The notes beneath the pieces are model-generated. The model was given only the letters and a program-made list of their open reading frames with translations. It had not been told where the DNA came from and ran no database searches. Position numbers and translations under genes: made by a program. This document shows, in pieces, positions 1 through 5,438 of a DNA stretch of 11,290 nucleotides. The number at the start of each line of letters is the position of its first letter. Positions within the stretch are counted from its first letter, which is position 1. The stretch comes from an uncultured bacterium (GTDB lineage Bacteria; Krumholzibacteriota; Krumholzibacteriia; LZORAL124-64-63): contig CAINDZ010000454.1 in the NCBI GenBank assembly GCA_903847545.1, forward strand, positions 1 through 11,290, in the 5' to 3' direction.

Positions 1-204
1 CGGCGAGACGACGCGCAACGGCGGCGCCGCGGGCCCCTGCGCCTCGGCGGCCAGCCACGCGCCCGTGCCGTCGGTCGAGCCGTCGTCGACGACGACGATC
101 TCCCACTCGGTGGCCGGCGGCAACTGCTGCGCGCGCAGCGCGGCGAGCGTGCGCTCGAGCAGCGCGCGCTTGTTGCAGGTCGGCGTGACGACCGACAGCT
201 TCAT
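1..204 (-). CDS. Family 2 glycosyltransferase, N-terminal part (runs off the window)
   Basis: Only the first 68 residues are present; the gene continues beyond position 1. The start MKLSVVTPTCNKRALLERTL is the usual beta-1 strand and first helix of a GT-A fold GT2 enzyme. It is followed by EIVVVDDGSTDGT (about residues 35-47), the nucleotide-sugar binding DDGSTDGT motif. Such enzymes transfer a sugar from a nucleotide donor to a lipid-linked or glycan acceptor at the cytoplasmic face of the membrane. The ATG (204-202) overlaps the TGA stop of the upstream GT4 gene in an ATGA arrangement, so the two are probably translationally coupled. The acceptor and donor cannot be told from this fragment. 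The family is near certain; the specificity is unknown. Confidence 0.9.
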   Translation of the reverse strand, partial: MKLSVVTPTCNKRALLERTLAALRAQQLPPATEWEIVVVDDGSTDGTGAWLAAEAQGPAAPPLRVVSP

Positions 205-1349
205 GGCGCCCCCGCGCCCGCCCGCGGCCGCAGCGCCGCCAGGCTGGCCTCGTGCGGCCACGGCGCGCCCTCGAGCAGGTGCGCGAAGATGCGGTCGACG
301 ATGCGCATGTTTGCCGCGAACCCGGCGTGCTCACGCGCGACCGCCAGCGCCGCCTCGCCCAGTCCGCGGCGACGCGCCTCCGAGGCGGCCAGGTCCAGCA
401 TCGCCACCGCCAACTCGTCCACGCTGCGCGGCGTCACGACGCGTCCCGAGACGTCGTCACAGACCCACTCGCACGCCGAGGCCAGGCGCGAGACAATGAC
501 CGCGCGGCCCGTGCTCATCGCCTCGAGCAGGCTGACCGCGGTGGCGTCGACCGACGGCACCGAGATGAACACGTCGCAGGCCTGCAGCGCCGTCGCGAAT
601 TCGTCGTGCGGCAGGCGGCCCAGCACGACGGCGCGCCCCGCCAGCCCCGCGCGGTCGACCAGCGCGGCGAACGGCGCCGGGTCGCCCTCGTAGCCGCTGA
701 ACACGAAGCGCGCGCGCGGCTCGGCGGCGGCCACGCGCGCGGCCGCCGCGATGACGACGTCGATGTTGTAGTACGGCTGCGTGTAGCTGCGCGGCGAGAA
801 GTACACGACATCGTCGGGCGCGCAGCCATGGGCCGCGCGCCACGCCCCGGCCTCCGCCGGCCGGAACACGTCGAAGTCCACGCCCCACAGCACGCGGAAG
901 CTGCGTTCCGGGTCGGCGCCCAGCGTGGCGCTGACGGCCAGGATGTCGGCCGAGTCGCCCGTCAGCGCGTCGCAGCTGCCGAGCGCCGCGCGCGCGAGCC
1001 GGTTCTTCAGCGCGTTCTCGAAGGGCGTCACGTAGACGTCGTCGCCCCAAACCGTCAGCACGTTCGGGTGGAACCCCGAGTAGTGCCCCCAGTAGCCGTA
1101 GCCCGTCAGGAAGTGCGTGTTGAGCAGGTCGGGCTGCAGGCGCCGCAGGCAGGCGCGCACCTCGGCCAGCGCGAACGCGTAGCGCAGAGGCTTCGGCCCG
1201 AAGCCGCGGCGGATGTCGTGCACCGTCACGCCGGGCACCTCGCCCGGTTGCACCGTCAGCAGGTGGCAGTCGTGGCCCTGCGCGCTGAACCAGCGGATCC
1301 AGCGCTCGGTGTGGATGTGGCGACCGATCGACAGGAAGGCCAGGCGCAC
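201..1349 (-). CDS. Family 4 glycosyltransferase (GT-B fold)
   Basis: This is a 382-residue protein of normal GT4 length. The N-terminal domain starts MRLAFLSIGRHIHTERW and includes NTHFLTGYGYWG (77-88) and VLTVWGDD (97-104). The C-terminal donor domain has the interdomain strand VYFSPRSYTQPYYNID (182-197), with R187 as the likely phosphate-binding arginine, and the EX7E-like segment PSVDATAVSLLEAMSTG (265-281). In that segment the first acidic residue is D268 and the second is E276. The start is GTG (1349-1347), with GGAG six bases upstream. It probably adds one sugar to a lipid-linked oligosaccharide or capsule/O-antigen chain. Its stop overlaps the ATG of the next GT2 gene. No promoter is visible in the 80 bases separating it from tRNA-Leu upstream. 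Donor and acceptor are not predictable. Confidence 0.93.
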   Translation of the reverse strand: MRLAFLSIGRHIHTERWIRWFSAQGHDCHLLTVQPGEVPGVTVHDIRRGFGPKPLRYAFALAEVRACLRRLQPDLLNTHFLTGYGYWGHYSGFHPNVLTVWGDDVYVTPFENALKNRLARAALGSCDALTGDSADILAVSATLGADPERSFRVLWGVDFDVFRPAEAGAWRAAHGCAPDDVVYFSPRSYTQPYYNIDVVIAAAARVAAAEPRARFVFSGYEGDPAPFAALVDRAGLAGRAVVLGRLPHDEFATALQACDVFISVPSVDATAVSLLEAMSTGRAVIVSRLASACEWVCDDVSGRVVTPRSVDELAVAMLDLAASEARRRGLGEAALAVAREHAGFAANMRIVDRIFAHLLEGAPWPHEASLAALRPRAGAGAP

Positions 1350-1405
1350 GCGGGACTCCGTCCGGGCTGGGCGTTGCGGACCGGCGCGGCGTCGCGCGCC
1401 CGTGT

Positions 1406-1427
1406 GGCCGCCCGACGGGGCGCGGCC
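1406..1427 (-). terminator. GC-rich hairpin after tRNA-Leu, no T-tract (weak candidate)
   Basis: GGCC+GCCC pairs with GGGC+GGCC around a four-base loop, with a two-base bulge, starting three bases past the encoded CCA of tRNA-Leu. There is no T run after it, so it is not a standard intrinsic terminator. It may mark a tRNA 3' processing site or a pause. The rest of 1350-1429 contains no gene that I can support. Confidence 0.3.
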
Positions 1428-1429
1428 GG

Positions 1430-1516
1430 TGGTGCCGGGAGCCGGACTCGAACCGGCACGGAGCTGGCTCCGAGGGATTTTAAGTCCCTTGCGTCTACCC
1501 GTTTCGCCATCCCGGC
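1430..1516 (-). tRNA. tRNA-Leu (anticodon TAA)
   Basis: An 87-nt class II tRNA including an encoded CCA. Acceptor GCCGGGA pairs with TCCCGGC, the discriminator base is A73 as expected for leucine, the anticodon stem AGGGA/TCCCT closes the loop CTTAAAA, and the anticodon TAA lies at 1482-1480. The long variable arm has the stem GGAGC/GCTCC, and the T arm contains GTTCGAGTC. It reads UUA and, by wobble, UUG, which are rare codons in a genome this G+C-rich. Confidence 0.97.
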
Positions 1517-1531
1517 ACCCGCACGGCGGCC

Positions 1532-1560
1532 ATCATCGGGAGCGCGCCCGGCCGTGTCAA
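1532..1560 (-). promoter_or_regulatory. Promoter of tRNA-Leu
   Basis: On the minus strand a perfect -35 TTGACA (1560-1555), a 17-base spacer and -10 GATGAT (1537-1532, 4 of 6 consensus) end 15 bases before the mature tRNA 5' end. The same geometry occurs before the other two tRNA genes, which supports the call. Confidence 0.75.
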
Positions 1561-1590
1561 TCGGCCAGTGGCCGCTCGCCGTCGCCGGGC

Positions 1591-1614
1591 AAAAAAATAC
1601 GGCCCGCAGGCCGT
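1591..1614 (-). terminator. Rho-independent terminator after tRNA-Cys
   Basis: Minus strand: stem ACGGCC / GGCCGT with a four-base loop (1614-1599), followed directly by seven T residues (1597-1591). It begins ten bases past the CCA end of tRNA-Cys, so it should end that transcript before tRNA-Leu. Confidence 0.85.
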
Positions 1615-1623
1615 GGAAAGGAG

Positions 1624-1697
1624 TGGAGGCGGCACCCGGAATCGAACCGGGGATAACGGTTTTGCAGACCGTCGCCTTACCGCTTGGCTATGCCGCC
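1624..1697 (-). tRNA. tRNA-Cys (anticodon GCA)
   Basis: A 74-nt tRNA with encoded CCA. Acceptor GGCGGCA pairs with TGCCGCC and the discriminator is U73, the cysteine identity base. The anticodon arm is ACGGT-CTGCAAA-ACCGT with GCA at 1665-1663, and the T arm is CCCGG-TTCGATT-CCGGG. It has its own promoter upstream and terminator downstream, so it is probably a single-gene transcription unit. Confidence 0.97.
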
Positions 1698-1710
1698 TCC
1701 ATAGCGCGCA

Positions 1711-1739
1711 AGTATGTTCGCTGCCGCCGGACATGTCAA
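1711..1739 (-). promoter_or_regulatory. Promoter of tRNA-Cys
   Basis: Minus strand: perfect -35 TTGACA (1739-1734), 17-base spacer, -10 CATACT (1716-1711, 4 of 6). The -10 ends 13 bases before the mature tRNA-Cys 5' end, a normal distance for a short tRNA leader. Confidence 0.8.
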
Positions 1740-1756
1740 CCGCACCGCTGCCACCA

Positions 1757-1811
1757 CACCCGAAAGTCCGGCACTCGAAGGTCCGACACCCGAAAGTCCG
1801 ACACCCGAAAA
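1757..1811. repeat. 15-bp tandem repeat, about 3.7 copies, in a tRNA spacer
   Basis: Units start at 1757, 1772, 1787 and 1802. The consensus is CACCCGAAAGTCCGA; the first and third units differ only at the last base, the second differs at two further positions, and the fourth is cut after ten bases. The repeat lies between the terminator of tRNA-Gly and the promoter of tRNA-Cys. No protein, CRISPR-type spacing or dyad symmetry explains it. Confidence 0.9.
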
Positions 1812-1823
1812 CCGTCGCCTGGC

Positions 1824-1860
1824 GGAAAAGCAGAAGGGGAGAACCGGCGGCTCTCCCCTT
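1824..1860 (-). terminator. Rho-independent terminator after tRNA-Gly
   Basis: On the minus strand a perfect nine-base stem AAGGGGAGA / TCTCCCCTT (1860-1852 with 1842-1834) encloses a nine-base loop and is followed by CTGCTTTTCC. It begins six bases past the CCA end of tRNA-Gly. The T-tract is short, so efficiency may be moderate. Confidence 0.75.
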
Positions 1861-1866
1861 CAACAC

Positions 1867-1942
<76 letters not shown>

Positions 1943-1957
1943 TCGAAACGTCCAGTA

Positions 1958-1986
1958 CAGATAATAGCGGCCCCTGCCGTTGTCAA
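1958..1986 (-). promoter_or_regulatory. Promoter of tRNA-Gly, overlapping the stop of the upstream GT4 gene
   Basis: Minus strand: perfect -35 TTGACA (1986-1981). With a 17-base spacer the -10 is TATCTG (1963-1958), ending 15 bases before the tRNA. The better hexamer TATTAT (1966-1961) would leave only 14 bases. The TGA inside TTGACA is the stop codon of the preceding glycosyltransferase gene. Confidence 0.7.
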
Positions 1987-3161
1987 ATCGATTTTGGCCC
2001 CCCGCGCGAACTTCCGGCCAGCGCCTCGCGGTACAGGGCGGCAGTCTGCGCGGCCACCCGGTCCCAGTCGTAATGGGCCCGCGCATGCACGGCGGCGGCC
2101 GCCCCCAGGCGCTCGCGGCGCGGGGCGTCCCGCAGCAGGGCCGCCAGCGCCCGGCCCAGGTCCGCGGCGTCGCCGCTGGCGAACAGCTCGGCGTTCCCGC
2201 CGGCCGCCTCCACGTTCGGCGGGATGTCGCTGACCAGGCAGCAGCGGCCCGCCGCCATCGCCTCGAGCAGCGAGATCGACAGCCCCTCCAGGCTCGAAGG
2301 CAGCACCATGACGGCCGCCCCCGCGTACAGGTCGGCCAGCAGGTCGCCGGTCACGTAGCCCGGGAACAGGACCCCGGCCGGGGCCTCGCGCCGCAGGCGG
2401 TCGGCGTACCCGTGCGTGAAGCCCGCATCGCCGGCCACGACCAGCTGGTGCGCGTCGCGCAGGTCGGCCGGCAGCCGCCGCCAGGCCTCGACCAGCAGGT
2501 GGCAGCCCTTTTCCGGCACCAGGCGGGCGACGAAGAGCACGAACGGCCGATCCACCCCCAGCTCGCCCAGGCGCGCCGGCGTGCGCCGGGGCGGCGGCAC
2601 GATCCCGTTCGGGATGTAGGTCACGCCGCGGTGGTGGTTCTGCCGGTAGTGCTCGGCCAACGCCTGCGAGACGACGATGGTGCGGTCGGGCAGCGTCGCG
2701 CTGGCCCACTCGCCCGCGCGCAGCACGCCGCGCGCCAGGGGCCCCCACTTCTCGCGCTGCCAGTCCAGGCCGTGCACCGTCACGATGGTGCGGCGGCGGC
2801 CCAGCCAGCGCGGCACGCCCGCCAGCAGCCCCGGCCCCAGCGCGTGGTAGTGCACCAGCGGCGCCGGGCGGCGCAGCACGTCGAACGTGGCGGCCACGGT
2901 GTGCGAGATCGCGTCGAGGTGCTTGGTGGGAATGCTGCGCAGCTTCCGGACGGTGACCGCGGGCAGGCCGCTGTCACCGTCCAGGGAGCTGTAGTGGGGC
3001 CGGCTGTAGATCTCGACCGCGAAGCCGTGGGCCGGCAGGCGCGCCGCCAGCTCGGCCACGTGCTTCTCGATCCCGCCGTGCACCGGCGGGTAGCCCTTCT
3101 GGCCGATCATCGCGACGCGGACCAGGGGGCTCCCGTCGGGGCCCTGTGCGGGCGCGTCCAA
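1983..3161 (-). CDS. Family 4 glycosyltransferase (GT-B fold)
   Basis: Up to 392 residues. The N-terminal motif RVAMIGQKGYPPVHGGIEKH (15-34) is typical of a GT4 subgroup in capsule, O-antigen and exopolysaccharide clusters. HYHALGPG (104-111) and TVHGLDW (128-134) follow, then the donor domain with FVARLVPEKG (210-219; R213 and K218 are likely phosphate contacts) and the EX7E motif from E292 to E300 in SSLEGLSISLLEAMAAG. It should transfer a sugar from a nucleotide donor to a growing lipid-linked glycan at the inner face of the membrane. The longest frame starts at TTG (3161), one base past the stop of the oxidoreductase gene, without a clear ribosome site. ATG at 3110, which would remove 17 residues, is the alternative. 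Spacing suggests co-transcription with the oxidoreductase. Sugar specificity is unknown. Confidence 0.93.
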   Translation of the reverse strand: MDAPAQGPDGSPLVRVAMIGQKGYPPVHGGIEKHVAELAARLPAHGFAVEIYSRPHYSSLDGDSGLPAVTVRKLRSIPTKHLDAISHTVAATFDVLRRPAPLVHYHALGPGLLAGVPRWLGRRRTIVTVHGLDWQREKWGPLARGVLRAGEWASATLPDRTIVVSQALAEHYRQNHHRGVTYIPNGIVPPPRRTPARLGELGVDRPFVLFVARLVPEKGCHLLVEAWRRLPADLRDAHQLVVAGDAGFTHGYADRLRREAPAGVLFPGYVTGDLLADLYAGAAVMVLPSSLEGLSISLLEAMAAGRCCLVSDIPPNVEAAGGNAELFASGDAADLGRALAALLRDAPRRERLGAAAAVHARAHYDWDRVAAQTAALYREALAGSSRGGPKSI

Positions 3162-3162
3162 A

Positions 3163-4188
3163 TCAGGCGTCGTACTTCAGCGCCACCTGGCGCCCGTTCT
3201 CGGCCATCGAGCGGCAGGCGCCCTCGAGCACCTGCACCACGCGCAGGCCGTGCTCACCCGAGCTGAGCGGCGTCGCCGCGCCCTTGATGACGTCCAGGAA
3301 GTGCGCCGTCTCGGCCTTCAGCGGCTCGACCGTGTCGAGGCGCGGGATGAACACGTCGCCCGAGCGGTACAGCAGCTGGAACTCGCCGAAGTTCTCGTAG
3401 TGCGGCTGCACGTCGACGCCCTTGTCGTAGACGCGGATCTTCTCGGACGGCGAGACGTCGTCGTAGACCAGCATCTTGCGGCTGCCGACGAACGTGCACA
3501 GGCGCACCTTGTTCGGGTCCAGCCAACTGACGTGGATGTGCACGAGGCGCTTGCCGGGGTACTCCAGCGTCACGAAGGCGACGTCCTCGATGCCCAGCTC
3601 CTTCTGCACGTAGCAGTGGCCGATCGCGCTGACGGCGACGGGGTCGGCGCCGAAGAGGTGGTTCAGCATCGCGACGTCGTGCGGCGCGAGGTCCCACACC
3701 ACGTTCGCGTCCTTCTGGAACAGGCCCAGGTTCACGCGCGAGATGTTCACGTAGTAGATCTCGCCCAGCTCGCCGGCCTCCATCAGGGTCTTGATCTTCC
3801 GGACCGCGGGCGTGTAGACGAAGGTGTGGCCGACCATGATCTGCAGGCCGCGCTTCTTCGCGATCTCGTTCAGGGCGCGGCAGTCCTCGCTGGTCGTGGC
3901 CATCGGCTTTTCCAGGAACAGGTGCTTGCCCGCCTCGAGCACCTCGCGGCCGAGCGGGAAGTGCGTCGACATCGGCGTGGCGACGACCACGGCCTGCACT
4001 TCGGGGTCCTCGAGGATCTCGCGGTAGTTGCGGGTCTTCTTCGCGGCGGGGTAGAGCAGGCCGACGTGGTTGAGGCGCTTCTCGTCCAGGTCCGAGATGT
4101 ACGCCAGCTGGGCTCCCTGCTGTGCCGCGAAGTTCCGGATCAGGTTCGGACCCCAGTATCCGCAGCCGATGACGCCCATCTTGATCAT
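3163..4188 (-). CDS. Gfo/Idh/MocA-family NAD(P)-dependent oxidoreductase, probably a sugar-nucleotide enzyme
   Basis: A 341-residue protein. The N-terminal Rossmann fold carries GCGYWG (8-13) within MIKMGVIGCGYWGPNLIRNF, then VVVATPMSTH (67-76) and the family hallmark EKP (94-96) in HLFLEKPMATT. The C-terminal alpha/beta domain has WDLAPHD (165-171), whose histidine is a likely catalytic residue. Relatives in polysaccharide clusters oxidise or reduce sugar nucleotides; WlbA/WbpB-type UDP-GlcNAcA 3-dehydrogenase is a reasonable comparison but not proven, and no aminotransferase or acetyltransferase partner is visible. ATG 4188 is preferred because AGGAAGG lies nine bases upstream. The frame stays open back to a TTG at 4344, but that extension crosses a hairpin and promoter-like sequence. 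The GT4 gene follows immediately. Confidence 0.9.
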   Translation of the reverse strand: MIKMGVIGCGYWGPNLIRNFAAQQGAQLAYISDLDEKRLNHVGLLYPAAKKTRNYREILEDPEVQAVVVATPMSTHFPLGREVLEAGKHLFLEKPMATTSEDCRALNEIAKKRGLQIMVGHTFVYTPAVRKIKTLMEAGELGEIYYVNISRVNLGLFQKDANVVWDLAPHDVAMLNHLFGADPVAVSAIGHCYVQKELGIEDVAFVTLEYPGKRLVHIHVSWLDPNKVRLCTFVGSRKMLVYDDVSPSEKIRVYDKGVDVQPHYENFGEFQLLYRSGDVFIPRLDTVEPLKAETAHFLDVIKGAATPLSSGEHGLRVVQVLEGACRSMAENGRQVALKYDA

Positions 4189-4278
4189 GCCCGTCCGCCT
4201 TCCTCGCGCGGTCGCGGACGCCGGCCCCGCGGGGCGAGCGCACGCAAGCCGTTTGTTTGTAGTGACGATTCCCTTGGG

Positions 4279-4307
4279 AGCATGGACCGCCGCCCGCGGG
4301 CGGTCAA
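4279..4307 (-). promoter_or_regulatory. Possible promoter with an inverted repeat in its spacer, before the oxidoreductase gene
   Basis: Minus strand: TTGACC (4307-4302), 17 bases, CATGCT (4284-4279). The spacer overlaps a perfect 14-base palindrome (4290-4303), which can also form a seven-base stem GACCGCC/GGCGGTC (4305-4285). This may be a promoter with an operator, or a T-less terminator hairpin after the sugar transferase gene. The -10 match is poor, 3 of 6. Confidence 0.4.
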
Positions 4308-4340
4308 GCGCGACCACCGCGCCCGACCGCCGCGGGTGGA

Positions 4341-5075
4341 TCAATAACCTCCGGTGCCCCTAAAGACGACAGGAACGGTCTTGGCGATGATCGCCAGGTC
4401 GCCCCAGAAGGACCACTCGTTGATGTAGCGGATGTCCAGCCGGACCATCTCGTCGAAGCTGACCGAGCTGCGACCGCTGACCTGCCACAGGCCCGTCAGG
4501 CCGGGGACGGCCTTCAGGCGCTCCATGTGCCAGGGCTGGTAGTTCTCGATCTCGTAGGCGATGGGCGGGCGCGGGCCGACCAGCGACATGTCACCCTTGA
4601 GGATGTTCAGCAGCTGGGGCAGCTCGTCGAGGCTGGTGCGGCGCAGGAAGGCGCCGATCGGCGTGATGCGCGGGTCGCGCTTCAGCTTGAAGACCTTGTC
4701 GCCCGAGTTCGACGCCGCGCAGCCGCCCTCGTCGCCGGCGATGAACATCGCCGCGAACTGCCGGTGGATGGCGTCGTCGCTGTTGTGGACCATCGAGCGG
4801 AACTTGTAGAACTTGAACGGACGGCCGTCGCGCCCGAGACGCTCCTGCACGAACAGCACCGGGCCGGGGCTGCTGCGCTTGATCAGGAACGCGATCGCCA
4901 GGAACACGGGCGAGACCACTGCCAGCGCCAGGCCGGCCAGCAGCACGTCGAGGGCCCGCTTGAGCCGGCCCTGGCTTCCGTAGTACCGGGTGGTGTCCGC
5001 CGGGATGAAGAGTCGGGGGGCGCTTACAGTAAAAGAGCCACCAACGACTGCCACCGCTGCCGCGTCATCCTTCAT
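4341..5075 (-). CDS. Polyprenyl-phosphate sugar-1-phosphate transferase (bacterial sugar transferase family, initiating enzyme)
   Basis: A 244-residue protein matching the catalytic C-terminal part of WcaJ/WbaP-type enzymes and lacking their multi-span N-terminal half, so it is a short form. A basic KRALD segment (39-43) precedes one hydrophobic membrane segment (about 43-66). Then come SSPGPVLFVQERLGRDG (68-84), FYKFRSM (89-95), DELPQLLNILKGDMSLVGPR (150-169) and PGLTGLWQVSGRS (191-203), all family signatures. It moves a sugar-1-phosphate from a UDP-sugar to undecaprenyl phosphate, the first step of O-antigen, capsule or exopolysaccharide repeat-unit assembly. ATG 5075 has GGGAG ten bases upstream, itself abutting a UUCG hairpin. 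It is the first gene of the minus-strand glycan cluster and is divergent from the inositol phosphate synthase gene. Which sugar is loaded cannot be told. Confidence 0.95.
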   Translation of the reverse strand: MKDDAAAVAVVGGSFTVSAPRLFIPADTTRYYGSQGRLKRALDVLLAGLALAVVSPVFLAIAFLIKRSSPGPVLFVQERLGRDGRPFKFYKFRSMVHNSDDAIHRQFAAMFIAGDEGGCAASNSGDKVFKLKRDPRITPIGAFLRRTSLDELPQLLNILKGDMSLVGPRPPIAYEIENYQPWHMERLKAVPGLTGLWQVSGRSSVSFDEMVRLDIRYINEWSFWGDLAIIAKTVPVVFRGTGGY

Positions 5076-5085
5076 GGTGCACTAT

Positions 5086-5105
5086 CTCCCTTTGCCGAAG
5101 CAAAG
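5086..5105 (-). promoter_or_regulatory. UUCG-tetraloop hairpin abutting the ribosome binding site of the sugar transferase gene
   Basis: On the minus strand CTTTGC-TTCG-GCAAAG (5105-5090) forms a six-base stem closed by the very stable C(UUCG)G tetraloop. The last stem base, 5090, is also the first G of the GGGAG ribosome site (5090-5086). Refolding or protein binding here could change access to the start codon, or the hairpin may simply hold the site open. Confidence 0.55.
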
Positions 5106-5215
5106 ACGTTGTAGGTTGCCCTGAAAGGCTGAGAACGCGTTAGCGAGGAGTCATGAGGCCCTTTCGACGGGGTTCTGGCGTGCGAGGAACGGTCTTCTGC
5201 CCCTCGACGGATTCG

Positions 5216-5245
5216 ATGATAGCACCTTTGCTGCGATTTCGTCTA
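5216..5245 (-). promoter_or_regulatory. Promoter candidate for the sugar transferase gene
   Basis: Minus strand: TAGACG (5245-5240, 4 of 6), 18-base spacer, TATCAT (5221-5216, 5 of 6). It implies a leader of about 130 bases before the ATG at 5075, long enough to hold regulatory RNA structure. Confidence 0.55.
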
Positions 5246-5360
5246 CCCCACAATTGTATTTTTTTCATGTGGTTCGGAAAATCTTTATATCCACTCCGGA
5301 CGGCCGCGGAACTGCAAAAGCTATTCAATATCATCGACATGGCCCGGCGGAACATTTCTT

Positions 5361-5389
5361 TTGCCTTCGCCGGAACGGCCCTCTATCGT
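5361..5389 (+). promoter_or_regulatory. Promoter candidate for inositol-3-phosphate synthase
   Basis: TTGCCT (5361-5366, 4 of 6), 17-base spacer, TATCGT (5384-5389, 4 of 6). It predicts a leader of roughly 40 bases before the ATG at 5439, which has AGGAG (5427-5431) seven bases upstream. Confidence 0.6.
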
Positions 5390-5438
5390 GGACCGCTCCC
5401 GACCACGAGGGCCGGGCAACTTTGAGAGGAGCTACAGA

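Larger units (their letters stand above)
5076..5438. other. Divergent intergenic region (363 bp) with an AT-rich core
   Basis: It holds promoter candidates for both flanking genes. Bases 5251-5290 contain only 10 G/C of 40, in sharp contrast with the neighbouring genes. The small open frames through it lack ribosome sites and recognisable protein features, so I do not call a gene here. An eight-base palindrome AACGCGTT lies at 5134-5141. Confidence 0.7.

Noticed and set aside
1757..1811. CRISPR array
   Set aside because: The repeats are only 15 bases and directly adjacent, with no unique spacers and no cas genes.
1983..3161. MshA-type inositol-phosphate glycosyltransferase, suggested by the nearby ino1
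   Set aside because: The N-terminus QKGYPPVHGGIEKH differs from the MshA start, and no other mycothiol gene is present. It resembles polysaccharide GT4 enzymes.
4189..4344. 52-residue N-terminal extension of the oxidoreductase to a TTG
   Set aside because: A strong AGGAAGG site precedes ATG 4188, which begins exactly at the Rossmann strand, while the extension is Arg/Ala/Pro-rich and crosses a hairpin.
5140..5425. Two small overlapping frames (minus 5140-5355, plus 5153-5425) in the divergent intergenic region
   Set aside because: No convincing ribosome site, no protein motif, and both overlap promoter candidates and the AT-rich tract.
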